A stretch of DNA of 64,000 nt from Geomicrobium sediminis (GTDB taxonomy: Bacteria; Bacillota; Bacilli; Bacillales; Marinococcaceae), in assembly GCF_016908595.1 (NCBI RefSeq), contig NZ_JAFBEC010000003.1, positions 124,001 to 188,000 of the forward strand, given 5' to 3'. Of this stretch, positions 25,216 through 34,612 are shown one piece after another. Position 1 is the first letter of the stretch. The number at the start of each line of letters is the position of its first letter. The notes under the pieces are model-generated. The model ran no database searches and had not been told where the DNA came from. It was given only the letters and a program-made list of their open reading frames with translations. Both the position numbers and the translations under genes were made by a program.

Positions 25216-25596
25216 CTACGATAAGAATTGTGGATCGAATCCTCTCTTTATACAAGCATCTTGTGGTTTATGGACAGCGATTGCACGTTCGGAGACTGTT
25301 AAGACATCAAAACGAAGCTTAAAAAACTCAAACGTAACCATACCAGTTGTACAATTCAAGAGAATGTTTACAGTGTATCCACGACCGACAATGCCTTCAG
25401 CAGATTGATCTAGCTCATTGAAATTAATCGGTTCGCCTGTGAAGTTTTCGAAGGGCGGTTCATAACCACCCTTCGTTTCATCGAACGACCTGAGATCTAA
25501 AATTAACCCACTAATAAATAGCAATAGAGCGAATGCGCCAATGGTGGCTAGTAAGTAAACACTTGATTTGCGTGCAAGCTTCACGTAGTGGTTCAT
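25216..25596 (-). CDS. Membrane-anchored protein of the MMPL/two-component unit
   Basis: This 126-residue protein has one N-terminal membrane helix (SSVYLLATIGAFALLLFISGLIL) and an outside domain of about 90 residues with two Cys (LNCTTGM and DACIKRG) that could form a disulfide. GGAGG precedes the ATG. It lies 23 bases after the response regulator gene on the same strand. No family recognised; it may be an accessory sensor or target. Confidence 0.55.
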   Translation of the reverse strand: MNHYVKLARKSSVYLLATIGAFALLLFISGLILDLRSFDETKGGYEPPFENFTGEPINFNELDQSAEGIVGRGYTVNILLNCTTGMVTFEFFKLRFDVLTVSERAIAVHKPQDACIKRGFDPQFLS

Positions 25597-25619
25597 CGTT
25601 GTGCCTCCGTTCGATTTGT

Positions 25620-26330
25620 TTAAGGTCGCTTTGGGGGTCTTTCTTTTTTAAAGCGGTACCCAACACCCCAAACCGTTTCGATTTCATCAAAGTCACTATT
25701 ATTAATCGATAGCTTGTCGCGAATTTTTTTCACGTGCACGGTGATCGTCGTAGGATCATTAATCGCATCCATTTTCCAGATTCGTTCGTAAAGATGTTCT
25801 TTAGAAAATACTTGGCCAACGTTTATAGCAAGAAAGCTAAGTAAATCAAACTCTTTGGCACGGAGCGCAACTTCAGTGCCATCCACCTCGACCGTGCGTG
25901 AGCTATGATCGATAAAGAGCCGTCCAATTGTCGTTTGATCGCTTGAAGATTCGTGCATGGACGTAAGTCGTTCGTATCTTGCGACATGTGCTTTTACTTT
26001 GGCGACTAATTGATTAGGGTTAAACGGTTTAACGATATAGTCATCCGCTCCTAAGCCAAGACCTCGAATAACATCAATATCTTCAGATCGTGCGGTGACC
26101 ATAAGAATGGGCACTTCTTTCACATTGCGAATCGATTTGCAAATTGAAAAACCATCGACCCCCGGTAACATGACGTCTAACACAATAAGGTCGTAGTCAT
26201 TAGTTAAGGCAAGTTCCAGTCCGTCTGTTCCAGAGTGCTTCATCTCAACCGTGAAGCCGTTAATTTCTAGGTAATCTTTTTGTAGTTCAGAGATACTTTT
26301 GTCATCTTCAATAATTAGAATTCGCTTCAT
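25620..26330 (-). CDS. OmpR/PhoB-family response regulator
   Basis: This 236-residue regulator has a receiver domain (ILIIEDDKS, phosphoacceptor Asp52 in LIVLDVMLPG, Lys of YIVKPFN) and a C-terminal winged helix (RAKEFDLLSFLAINVGQVFSKEHLYERIW...VHVKKIRDKL...VWGVGYRF). The ATG at 26330 is chosen because GAGGAGA precedes it at seven bases. It overlaps the end of the kinase gene by 23 bp, so the pair is coupled. Confidence 0.93.
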   Translation of the reverse strand: MKRILIIEDDKSISELQKDYLEINGFTVEMKHSGTDGLELALTNDYDLIVLDVMLPGVDGFSICKSIRNVKEVPILMVTARSEDIDVIRGLGLGADDYIVKPFNPNQLVAKVKAHVARYERLTSMHESSSDQTTIGRLFIDHSSRTVEVDGTEVALRAKEFDLLSFLAINVGQVFSKEHLYERIWKMDAINDPTTITVHVKKIRDKLSINNSDFDEIETVWGVGYRFKKERPPKRP

Positions 26331-27816
26331 CCTCATTCTCCTCTGTCTCAATCTGTTGAGCGATGGGCAATGCAAACGTAATGGTCGTTCCTTCGTTTAT
26401 GACACTGTGAACATGAACGCTTCCACCATGAGCATCAATGATTTGCTTTACAATCGCTAAGCCAATGCCACTTCCAATACGTTCAGAACTTTGAGATGCT
26501 TCAGTACGATAAAAGCGATCAAATAAATATGGGATTTCTTGTTTCTCAACTCCGGATCCGTTATCAGTCATTGCAATTGATACATACGAACCGTCTAACA
26601 TGGCAGACAGTTTGATTGTTTTATTTGCTTTGTTCATGAACTTCACGCTATTGGATGTGATATTTGCGAACACTTTATAAAGTTGGTCACGATCAGCAAC
26701 GACCATCGTTGTAGGATCAATTGCCAGTTCTGTTGAAAACGCAATGTCATCATACTCTAACTCAAATGTTTCTTTTATATCATGTAGATAATGAGTAAGG
26801 TTAACGTTCTCAAATTGAAAAGGAATGCTGTTCATATCTAATTTTGAATAGAGAAACAGTTCATCGATTAATTTATCCATTTCTGATGATTTAGAATGAA
26901 TGATTTGCATGTACTTCTCTAATTTATTCTGATCTTCTGCAACGCCATCGAGTATGCCTTGCACGTGACCTTGAATCGATGTAATTGGCGTTTTTAAATC
27001 ATGAGAAATGTTGTTAATGAGTGCTTTTCGATTGACTTCATAGCTTTCTTGAATTGCTTTAGACTGTTGCAATTGAGTTCTCATATTCTCAAATGCAGCT
27101 GCCAGTTCGCCAACTTCATCTTGACGGGTGATGGCTGTTTGCTGATTTAAATCCCCATGGGCAATCGCTTGAGCTGAAGTGTTAAGTTTTTTCAAAGGTA
27201 GAATAATATGCTTTGAAAAGACGTAAGTAATGACGGCATTTGTTAGTAAATAAACAAAGATGAAACCCGCGATAACGAGAGGGACAACTTGTGTTAGAAA
27301 GGCGTCTACAGGTGATAGATCCAGTGTTATAAAAAGTGAACCGTGACGATCATCATCAAAATAAAAATCTGAACTTACGTAAGCCCAAGAATGATCACCA
27401 TTACGCAAGTAACCTTGGTCATTTAGTAGACCATCACGGTTGGGTGATTGATGGGTGGGAAGCTGAGGCAAATTGGGTTGAGCTTCGTTGGACGTCGTAT
27501 GGATAATTTGATCATCTCTTCGTACAACAATGTCGATTTGGCGATGGTTAAGCATATCTTCAAACTCAGTAATAACCGATTCATTTAATAAAGCATCAGG
27601 GTCTGTAGAGGCGATTTGTTGTAAGGAAGACACAGTTGCTAGTTCATCATAGAAGAAATCCTCTACAGTACCATTCTCAATGCTATAGAACTGTTTCATA
27701 TCATCAATGTTTGTAAGAAATAATTGAAAAAGAAGATGAAGAAAGAGTATGAATAATCCGATCGGTACAATCGTCATGAGTACGTAAGATAAAAGTAGCT
27801 TAATGCGTATGGACAT
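26308..27816 (-). CDS. Sensor histidine kinase
   Basis: This 502-residue kinase has membrane helix 1 (about 8-34), an outside domain (35-173), membrane helix 2 (about 176-198), HAMP (about 200-250), HisKA with His272 (NISHDLKTP), and an ATPase domain with N box (NITSNSVKF), G1 (DNGSGV) and G2 (GSGIGLAIVKQI). AAGGGAGAG precedes the ATG at 27816. It lies between the MMPL exporter and its response regulator on one strand and likely senses a stress that the exporter relieves. Confidence 0.93.
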   Translation of the reverse strand: MSIRIKLLLSYVLMTIVPIGLFILFLHLLFQLFLTNIDDMKQFYSIENGTVEDFFYDELATVSSLQQIASTDPDALLNESVITEFEDMLNHRQIDIVVRRDDQIIHTTSNEAQPNLPQLPTHQSPNRDGLLNDQGYLRNGDHSWAYVSSDFYFDDDRHGSLFITLDLSPVDAFLTQVVPLVIAGFIFVYLLTNAVITYVFSKHIILPLKKLNTSAQAIAHGDLNQQTAITRQDEVGELAAAFENMRTQLQQSKAIQESYEVNRKALINNISHDLKTPITSIQGHVQGILDGVAEDQNKLEKYMQIIHSKSSEMDKLIDELFLYSKLDMNSIPFQFENVNLTHYLHDIKETFELEYDDIAFSTELAIDPTTMVVADRDQLYKVFANITSNSVKFMNKANKTIKLSAMLDGSYVSIAMTDNGSGVEKQEIPYLFDRFYRTEASQSSERIGSGIGLAIVKQIIDAHGGSVHVHSVINEGTTITFALPIAQQIETEENEDEANSNY

Positions 27817-27890
27817 GTCGTGCTCTCCCTTCACTCTGCTTGCTTTTCCATTGTAATTCAATTGAAGCATAAACATTTACTATTTCGGCA

Positions 27891-30137
27891 TTATTTATTA
27901 GTGAAAGGCAACCACCAATTCCAATTTCCAAGTAGCTTCATTGTTGCAGGTACTAAAAATAGTCGAACGATCGTTGCATCCAGGGCAATCGCAACTGCCA
28001 TTCCAAGCCCTAACTGTTGCATCGGTAATACACCTGCAAAGGCGAATGAACCGAAAACAACGATCATAATAAGTGCTGCTCCAGAAATCATAGGTGCGGT
28101 TTTTTCTAAGCCAATTGCGACACTTTCTTCGTTAGACATGCCCTTTTGATACTCTTCTTGCACTCGACTTAACAAGAAAACTTCGTAATCGGTGCTCAGG
28201 CTAAACAAAAGACCGAGTAATAAAATCGGTATAAAGCTCTGAATAAATCCAAAATCCCCAAACCCGAAGATCGTTGAACCGAACCCCCATTGGAAAACAA
28301 TGACGAGTATCCCATACGTTGCTCCCAAAGAAAGGATGTTTAAGACAATGGCTTTTAAAGGTAATAATAAGCTTCTAAATGTAACAACTAAAACGAAAAA
28401 TAAAAGCAACAAGGTAAATGTTAAAACCATCGGCAAACGATCATTTAAGGATTGGCTCGTATCCATTCCTTCGGCCGTTTCTCCACCAACGTATATTTCA
28501 AAGTCTTCAGTCGTTGCGAGTCGATCACGAATGTCATGAACAATGGTGCGGTTCGTGTCGCTAGAAGAGTGATCGGTTGTGATGACATCAAAGACAGCGG
28601 CATGATTATCTTTGCTTACGTGCCGATTAATCAGCATCCAGTCATCTTCATGTAATTCTTGCTGATGCTCGGTTAACAGTGAATGAATGTCAGGTGTTTC
28701 TAAGTTCGGGAAGAATGAAAATAGTGAACTGACTTCTTCAACGTCTGGAATCTGTTCTAATTCTTCGTGTAACATAGAGAGTTTCTCCAGTAGTTGTGGT
28801 TCGGTAATCTCTTCATGTTCTACTGCAACAACGACTTGAATTGGAGAAGCGAATCCTACACCAAAGCCTTCTTCTAGATGGGCTAACCCATGACGAACGT
28901 GTGTCTGTTTAGGAAGCATACGCGAATCAGGAGTGGACACTTCTAATTCAAGTGCGGGTATAGCCATCGCAATAAGTACCATCACTGAACAGGCGAGATA
29001 AACAACCGGGCGCTTCATCACTTGATGTGCAAGTCGATACCATTTGCCTGTACTAGTGGATTCGTTTCGAATGGACATAAAGGGAACTTTCCATGCATTA
29101 ATTCGTGTACCGATTAAGGCCAGACAAGCAGGTAACAACGTAAGGCTCGTCACCATAAGAAAGAAGACGACAACGATTACGCCTAAAGCAATTGAACGAA
29201 CAGCGGCAATATCAACGAGTAGAATTGCAGACATTGCACCGATAATCGTTAAGGCTGAAAAAAGTATGGCGTGGCCAGCTGTACCTATTGTTTGTGCGAC
29301 AGCTTCGGCGACTTGATTAGACGATTGTTCTAACTGTTCTCGATATCGTTTGATGAAAATTAGAGCAAAATCAATGCCGACACCGATGCCTAACATGAGG
29401 GCTGCATCAAGAACAAAGATTGATAACTCCATCCATTGAGAGAACCAATACAGCACGCCAAGTGATGCAACAATTGAAAAGCTCGATAATACTAACGGCG
29501 TTAGTGAAGAAACGACGGAACGAAAGACAACCAATAAGACGATCAGAATGATAGGCAAGGCGTATAAATGAGCATTCTCTAATCCTTGTTGGCTTAACTC
29601 ATTCATCTCGGCCCAAAATGCTGGCGCACCTAGAACTGTGGCTTCAAAACCATCCATTTGAACAGAACTTGATAAGCGCTCTTGAATCGCTGCTAACACG
29701 TTTTGTGCGAAGCCTTCATCGATGTTCATTTCAATAAAACCAATGCTTGTATGACCGTCGCTTGAAACGAATTGATCTTGTAGATGATCTGGGGCATCGA
29801 TCCATGTATAGACACGATCAATCTCTGCTTCGCGTTGTAATGACATGGAGGCTTGCTCAATTGCCTCTGTATACACGTCTGTACCGACTTGCTCTGTTTC
29901 GTGATTGATAACGAGTGTTAGTGATGTTTCATCTCTTGACTCGAATTCTTCAGATAGTCGCTCAGACGCGAGGTTAGAATCAGAACCTGGAACACCCCAC
30001 CCACCTCCAGTGAGGTGCTCACCGATCTGTGAACCGTAATATCCACTAAATGTAAGAAGAATTAGCCAGAAACTAATCACTTTCCATTTGTGTGTAACCA
30101 CCCATTTTCCTAATTGCTTAAGCGCGTTTTCCACCAT
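27891..30137 (-). CDS. MMPL-family (RND superfamily) membrane exporter
   Basis: This 748-residue protein has two similar halves, each an N-terminal helix, a large outside domain and five to six helices. Motifs are GIGVGIDFALIFIKRYRE in the first half and LLGLLFSLSTDYEVFLLSRVQEEY in the second, the pattern of the YdfJ/MmpL family. These export lipids or lipid-soluble drugs with the proton gradient. A perfect AAAGGAGG lies upstream. The downstream two-component genes parallel YdfHI-YdfJ of B. subtilis, although a different type of regulator is used here. Confidence 0.92.
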   Translation of the reverse strand: MVENALKQLGKWVVTHKWKVISFWLILLTFSGYYGSQIGEHLTGGGWGVPGSDSNLASERLSEEFESRDETSLTLVINHETEQVGTDVYTEAIEQASMSLQREAEIDRVYTWIDAPDHLQDQFVSSDGHTSIGFIEMNIDEGFAQNVLAAIQERLSSSVQMDGFEATVLGAPAFWAEMNELSQQGLENAHLYALPIILIVLLVVFRSVVSSLTPLVLSSFSIVASLGVLYWFSQWMELSIFVLDAALMLGIGVGIDFALIFIKRYREQLEQSSNQVAEAVAQTIGTAGHAILFSALTIIGAMSAILLVDIAAVRSIALGVIVVVFFLMVTSLTLLPACLALIGTRINAWKVPFMSIRNESTSTGKWYRLAHQVMKRPVVYLACSVMVLIAMAIPALELEVSTPDSRMLPKQTHVRHGLAHLEEGFGVGFASPIQVVVAVEHEEITEPQLLEKLSMLHEELEQIPDVEEVSSLFSFFPNLETPDIHSLLTEHQQELHEDDWMLINRHVSKDNHAAVFDVITTDHSSSDTNRTIVHDIRDRLATTEDFEIYVGGETAEGMDTSQSLNDRLPMVLTFTLLLLFFVLVVTFRSLLLPLKAIVLNILSLGATYGILVIVFQWGFGSTIFGFGDFGFIQSFIPILLLGLLFSLSTDYEVFLLSRVQEEYQKGMSNEESVAIGLEKTAPMISGAALIMIVVFGSFAFAGVLPMQQLGLGMAVAIALDATIVRLFLVPATMKLLGNWNWWLPFTNK

Positions 30138-30267
30138 GTGATGTCCTCCTTTAGATCGACGATTTCTTCCTTCAGTTTAATCAGCACTTCTAAGCATTCT
30201 CTAACCGAATTCTTAATTTTTTATTAACGAATCTAAAGGAATGAAGATCGTTTAGTCACGCTAAAGA

Positions 30268-30427
30268 GAGGCTGGGACAAAAGGTTTTCAACCAATGAAA
30301 AAACCGAACTACTATTTGAAACTCTAACGGAGAGCTTCTAGGTAGTTCGGTTTTTATTATTTTCTCGCATTGAGTAACGTGCATTATTCGGTTTTAAAAG
30401 TTGATTATTTAGTTATGTCCCAGCCTC
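30268..30427. repeat. Nested palindromic intergenic element (GAGGCTGGGAC type)
   Basis: Outer arms GAGGCTGGGAC (30268-30278) and GTCCCAGCCTC (30417-30427) are perfect. Inside, AAAAACCGAACTAC (30299-30312) and GTAGTTCGGTTTTT (30342-30355) form a 14-bp stem. The whole 160 bp could fold as one RNA or DNA structure. I recall similar GAGGCTGGGAC words in intergenic repeats of other Firmicutes, which suggests a small non-coding repeat family. It has no coding potential and lies in the 550-bp gap upstream of the glycan locus. Confidence 0.75.
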
Positions 30428-30471
30428 AATAAATAAAAGGGAGCAACTTTGATTGCTTCTTGTTTTACTCT

Positions 30472-30642
30472 TTATGATTCGTTTAATTTCATTTGCATGC
30501 TTGCCTTGGCGACCGTATTCTTTATTTTGTTCTTTTTAGCTTTCTTCACTAGTGATCGTCTAGTTTCGCCTAGCCTTTGCAAATAAGCATTCTTTGAAAC
30601 ATACAAATTCAGATTAGAGATGGTCACCAGTGATTCGTCCAA
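30472..30642 (-). pseudogene. Short open frame, possible gene remnant
   Basis: A 56-codon minus-strand frame from TTG reads LDESLVTISNLNLYV then a Lys/Arg-rich end (RRSLVKKAKKNKIKNTVAKAS) and stops at TAA. The frame is open only a few codons further upstream, and no ribosome site or ATG is visible. It may be a decayed gene end or a chance frame. No family recognised. Confidence 0.2.
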
Positions 30643-30670
30643 ACCGAACTGTTTGAGTAATCATATCGTA
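30642..30670 (+). promoter_or_regulatory. Sigma-K-type promoter of the glycan locus
   Basis: AACC, a 16-bp spacer and CATATCGTA fit the late mother-cell consensus mACm-N16-CATAnnnTA at every fixed position. It ends 17 bp before the GTG of the CgeB-like gene, so the start would fall very close to the ribosome site. Confidence 0.5.
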
Positions 30671-30687
30671 CAAGGGGAGGGAGTCGA

Positions 30688-31608
30688 GTGAAGCTATTGT
30701 TTATTGCGCGGGACACATCTTCATATATTGATCGCAACTATCATTATTTAGAAAAGGCCTTGCGACTTCACTGTGATCAATTTGCGACCCACAGAACTTC
30801 TGGTCACATTGCCCACATCTTAAACGGTTTAACGTTTCGGCCAGATTTCATTCTTGTTGTTAATGATCTTGGTGGATCTTTTTTCCCGAGAGTACGTGGG
30901 CTTCGGCAATGTCAGATCCCTACAGGTTTAATTGTTAACGATGTTCATCGCCACACAAAACTACGTGAAAGCCACTTGCAAAGCGAGCAGTATACAGCGA
31001 TATTTTCAGTCGTCCACGATGCATTCCAAAAACGATACCCAAGCTATGCGGACACGTTTCATTGGTTGCCACACTTTGTGAATACGAACTTGTTTTATCC
31101 TGGGGAAATGAAGCGATATGATCTCTTGTTAACAGGTGCAGTAAACGAGACGTATCCATTTCGCCAAGCGGTAAAGCGTCAACTTGAGCATGATCAACGT
31201 TTTCACTATCTACCTCACCCAGGCTATCAATCTACTACTAATGATGTGGCAGGTGCAGGTTATGCAAAGCGGTTACGTGAAGCGAAGATTAGCTTTGCTT
31301 GTCCATCGATCTATGAGTATCCAGTTAAGAAATATTACGAGATTCTTGCGAGCCAGACGTTACTTCTTGCACCAGTATGTGAGGAATTGCTTCGACTCGG
31401 ATTTGTACCTGGAAAGCATTTTGTGGAGGCGGATCATAAAACGGTTGCTGAGCAAGCATATTTGTGGTTAGAAGATGAACAAAAGCGAAAAGAAGTGGCA
31501 CGAGCTGGTTCTCAATTTGTGTATGAACAACATTCATTAAAAAAGAGAGTAAACCAATTGCTAACGATTATTAAAAAGGAAGTGAATAAGTATGGCAAAG
31601 ATCGGTAA
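30688..31608 (+). CDS. CgeB-like spore-maturation glycosyltransferase
   Basis: This 306-residue GT-B type protein resembles the CgeB family: KLLFIARDTSSYIDRNYHYLEKAL, LVVNDLGGSF, HFVNTNLFYPGEMKRYDLLLTGAVNETYPFRQ and the C-terminal ACPSIYEYPVKKYYEILASQTLLLAPVCEEL, followed by EADHKTVAEQA. CgeB acts late in sporulation on the outer spore surface. GTG 30688 follows AAGGGGAGGG. It overlaps the acyltransferase gene by 17 bp. A sigma-K-type promoter precedes it. Confidence 0.8.
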   Translation: MKLLFIARDTSSYIDRNYHYLEKALRLHCDQFATHRTSGHIAHILNGLTFRPDFILVVNDLGGSFFPRVRGLRQCQIPTGLIVNDVHRHTKLRESHLQSEQYTAIFSVVHDAFQKRYPSYADTFHWLPHFVNTNLFYPGEMKRYDLLLTGAVNETYPFRQAVKRQLEHDQRFHYLPHPGYQSTTNDVAGAGYAKRLREAKISFACPSIYEYPVKKYYEILASQTLLLAPVCEELLRLGFVPGKHFVEADHKTVAEQAYLWLEDEQKRKEVARAGSQFVYEQHSLKKRVNQLLTIIKKEVNKYGKDR

Positions 31609-32251
31609 AAACGTCGTCATTCATGACGGAGCAACTGTTGGAGAAAATGTCACCATTGGCGACAATACGGTCGTGTATAGCGATGTAATTCTTGAAGACA
31701 ACGTCACCATTGGTCCAAACAATGTTATTGGAATTGTGGCCGGTGGAAATGACCGTATGCGTAAAGAAAATCAAAGCATTACCCCTCTTGTCATTAAATC
31801 TGGAACGAAGACAGGCAGTCTCGTTGCTCTCTATACAGGAACGACTATCGGTCAGAGTTGTTTTTTTGGAGATTTAAGTAGTGTGCGAGAAAATGTCACG
31901 ATTGGAGATCGTACAGTAATTGGCAGGTCAGCAATCGTTGAACTTAATACAACCATTGGCTCTCGCTGCACCGTACAAACCGGTGCATACGTAACGGGTG
32001 ATTCAATCGTTGAGGATGACGTGTTTATTGGTCCATGTGTCTCGATGTCGAACGATAAGTACATGGGGGCAAGACCGTTTGAAATGAAAGGTCCCCACAT
32101 TAAGCGAGGAGCAAAAATCGGTAACAACGCAACACTGTTACCTGGCGTTGTGATCGGGGTTGAAACGATCGTTGGTGCAGGTGCAGTTGTAACGAAAAAC
32201 ACGAAGGATCAAGTAACCGTGGCAGGTGTACCAGCGAAAGAGTTGTCGTAA
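31592..32251 (+). CDS. Hexapeptide-repeat N-acetyltransferase, WbpD-like
   Basis: This 219-residue left-handed beta-helix enzyme consists mainly of hexapeptide repeats (VGENVTIGDNTVVYSDVILEDNVTIGPNNVIG). The C-terminal part VFIGPCVSMSNDKYMGARPFEMKGPHIKRGAKIGNNATLLPGVVIG matches the sugar 3-N-acetyltransferases of the WbpD type, which acetylate the 3-amino group of UDP-GlcNAc3NA. Matching aminotransferase, dehydrogenase and oxidoreductase genes lie within 8 kb. It is coupled to the CgeB-like gene by overlap. Confidence 0.8.
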   Translation: MAKIGKNVVIHDGATVGENVTIGDNTVVYSDVILEDNVTIGPNNVIGIVAGGNDRMRKENQSITPLVIKSGTKTGSLVALYTGTTIGQSCFFGDLSSVRENVTIGDRTVIGRSAIVELNTTIGSRCTVQTGAYVTGDSIVEDDVFIGPCVSMSNDKYMGARPFEMKGPHIKRGAKIGNNATLLPGVVIGVETIVGAGAVVTKNTKDQVTVAGVPAKELS

Positions 32252-32261
32252 GAAAGGGACG

Positions 32262-33314
32262 CTATGAGCGAGAGAATTCTCGCTTTAGCGTCTCAACAAT
32301 AAGGGTTGCTGCATCCCCTTCACCGAAAAGTGAGGGATGTTCTGTTGGTCGCTTTCGTTGTTTCACAAGCTGTGGGAGTAATGGAAGGTCTTTTTCTTTT
32401 ACGAGTGTATTCCAACGCGTCGCAACGGTTTCGTGCCACTCGGTTTCTTCACGTAATGTAAAACACGGAACAGAAAGTACATAAGCTTCTTTTTGAATCC
32501 CGCCAGAATCGGTCAGGATTGCTTGGCTATGGCTAAGTAGAGTGAGCATATCAAAGTAAGGCAAGGGCGGTAAAAACCGAAGTATATCATACGGATCAAC
32601 ATTCAATTGTTCAATTGCCTTTTTTGTTCTTGGGTGTAGCGGTAGGTAGACAGGGTAGTCTAGCGTTTGCAAGTGATTTAAGTACGTTTGAAGTCGCTTG
32701 GCATCATCAATCAGTTCTGCGCGATGCAACGTCGCTACATAGTAAGGTTTTGCTCGTAGCTGGTGTTCTTCGAGAATCGTTGATTCTTTTAAAGCGACTG
32801 TCTTGTAATGAAGGCATGCATCAACCATTAAGTCACCACTCACGATAATCGAACCGTTTATGTTTTCTTTTGTTAATTGGATTGCTGACTGCTCGGTCGG
32901 ACAAAAGCACCACGTTGCGAGATGGTCGCTCACAACGCGGTTGTATTCTTCAGGCATACGTCGATTAAAGCTACGTAAACCCGCTTCGACATGAGCAAGT
33001 GGAAGTTGTAATTTAGACGCGGCAAGACTGCCAGCAAGTGTGCTGGCTGTATCACCGTATACGATTACGATATCAGGTTTAAGTTGGTCAAAAGTCTCTT
33101 CTAACCCAACGATCATTGATCCTAAGTCATCATCACGATGATGCAATTGAACATCGGGCTTCTTTAATTGAAGTTGTGAAAAAAAGACATCTGACATGGC
33201 TGCATCGTAATGTTGACCTGTATGAATGAGCGTTTCATGTTGTCGAAGTTGTTTTGATACCATAGCCGCTTTCATAAATTGAGGTCTCGCACCAACGACC
33301 GTTGCAATTTTCAT
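32262..33314 (-). CDS. UDP-N-acetylglucosamine 2-epimerase family (WecB/WbpI)
   Basis: This 350-residue enzyme begins KIATVVGARPQFMKAAMVS and shows HTGQHYDAAMSDVFF, DIVIVYGDTASTLAGSLAA, HVEAGLRSFNRRMPEEYNRVVSDHLA and LTDSGGIQKEAY, all hallmarks of the epimerase. It may act on UDP-GlcNAc (WecB) or on the diacetamido glucuronate (WbpI); the WbpB/D/E-like neighbours favour the second. GGAGGGG precedes the ATG. It is transcribed against its neighbours and is divergent from the GT4 gene. Confidence 0.9.
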   Translation of the reverse strand: MKIATVVGARPQFMKAAMVSKQLRQHETLIHTGQHYDAAMSDVFFSQLQLKKPDVQLHHRDDDLGSMIVGLEETFDQLKPDIVIVYGDTASTLAGSLAASKLQLPLAHVEAGLRSFNRRMPEEYNRVVSDHLATWCFCPTEQSAIQLTKENINGSIIVSGDLMVDACLHYKTVALKESTILEEHQLRAKPYYVATLHRAELIDDAKRLQTYLNHLQTLDYPVYLPLHPRTKKAIEQLNVDPYDILRFLPPLPYFDMLTLLSHSQAILTDSGGIQKEAYVLSVPCFTLREETEWHETVATRWNTLVKEKDLPLLPQLVKQRKRPTEHPSLFGEGDAATLIVETLKREFSRS

Positions 33315-33371
33315 ATGTCCCCTCCAAGTTACATTCGCATACTACTATTCATATGGAGGAGGTGGAATTCT

Positions 33372-34526
33372 ATGAAAAAGAGAAGCGTGTGTATGCTCAT
33401 TAGTGAACATCCGTACGAAGATGCGCGTATCTTTGAACGGGAAGCAAAAAGCCTTGTAGGTGCGGGGTATAACGTGACGATGCTCGTACCGCAGTATAAA
33501 GGAACGTTACTCGGAATCGATGGGACCCCTTTAAAGAAAAAAGTCGAACCGTTTTGTGAGGCAGGGGTGACGATTATTCCTTATGAAGCAACAAGTATTC
33601 AATCACAGTTCACTCTTGATCAAACGAAAGAATATAGTCGAACACTTGCCATTCGTGGTGCAGAAATTGACGCAGACGTCTATCATGCTCATGAGCCGTC
33701 TTCACTCGTTGCAGCTGTTCAAATAAAACGTACTAAGCCACATGTAAAGGTGATCTTCGATAGTCATGAATTGGTCATTGATGCTCGTGCAAAAACGTCT
33801 AATCGTCGGCAACGACAATATGAAAACGTGTTTCGTGAACTGTTAAAAGACGTTGACGCGCTCATCACTGTGTCACCATCCATTGCAAAAGACTGTTACG
33901 ACCATGGATACAAAGGTCCATCTGAGCTGATCTACAATGCGCCTCGACTAAGTTCACCTCCAAAACTAAAACAATCAATCCGTACGATCGGTTATGTTGG
34001 AACGGTAACGAAAGAAAAAGGGAATTGGCACAAATTACTTGAACTCGCCTCAGAGAGCAATTATCACGTTAAAGTAATCGGTGGTGCCTCGAAATTTATG
34101 GAACCGCTAGGCATTCCTAAAAAACTTCAAAATCGAATTCACTTACGTGGGTGGGTTCCGTATCGTAACATCGCTGCCGAATTACAAGATGTCGATGTTG
34201 GTTGGATTGATATGGACCTTTCAACCGCATTAAATCGGGACTATGCACTTCCGAATAAGTTTTTTAGCTACTTGGACGCAGGTGTTCCTGTCCTCGTGAA
34301 TCGCTGTAAAGATATGCGCAATTTTATTGAGCGTTATTCATGTGGGGCAAGTGTGCCAAAGTCAGTGGCGAATGCTCAAGATTATTTGAAGCAACTTGCT
34401 TTAATGGAAGGCAACCTTTCGACATTTAGTCGCAATGCCCGGAACGTCATGGAGACGACTGCTTCATGGGAGAAAATGGAGATTCGTTTAATTGAATTGT
34501 ACAGTGCGTTATTTGAGCAATCGTAA
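33372..34526 (+). CDS. Glycosyltransferase family 4
   Basis: This 384-residue GT-B enzyme shows MLISEHPYEDARIFEREAKSLVGAGYNVTML, DADVYHAHEPSSLVAAVQ, VIFDSHELVID, VDALITVSPSIAKDC and the donor-site region TIGYVGTVTKEKGNWHKLLELA...HLRGWVPYRNIAAELQ...ALPNKFFSYLDAGVPVLV. It resembles GT4 enzymes that add sugars to surface polysaccharides. ATG 33372 is preceded by GGAGGAGG. The acceptor is unknown. Confidence 0.85.
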   Translation: MKKRSVCMLISEHPYEDARIFEREAKSLVGAGYNVTMLVPQYKGTLLGIDGTPLKKKVEPFCEAGVTIIPYEATSIQSQFTLDQTKEYSRTLAIRGAEIDADVYHAHEPSSLVAAVQIKRTKPHVKVIFDSHELVIDARAKTSNRRQRQYENVFRELLKDVDALITVSPSIAKDCYDHGYKGPSELIYNAPRLSSPPKLKQSIRTIGYVGTVTKEKGNWHKLLELASESNYHVKVIGGASKFMEPLGIPKKLQNRIHLRGWVPYRNIAAELQDVDVGWIDMDLSTALNRDYALPNKFFSYLDAGVPVLVNRCKDMRNFIERYSCGASVPKSVANAQDYLKQLALMEGNLSTFSRNARNVMETTASWEKMEIRLIELYSALFEQS

Positions 34527-34612
34527 CTGCCAGATTGTCCAATCGTTTTCCTTCGTACTCACATATTGTAATTCTAGAAATATATGTTAATTCTAGGATT
34601 GAAGGTGAAGAT

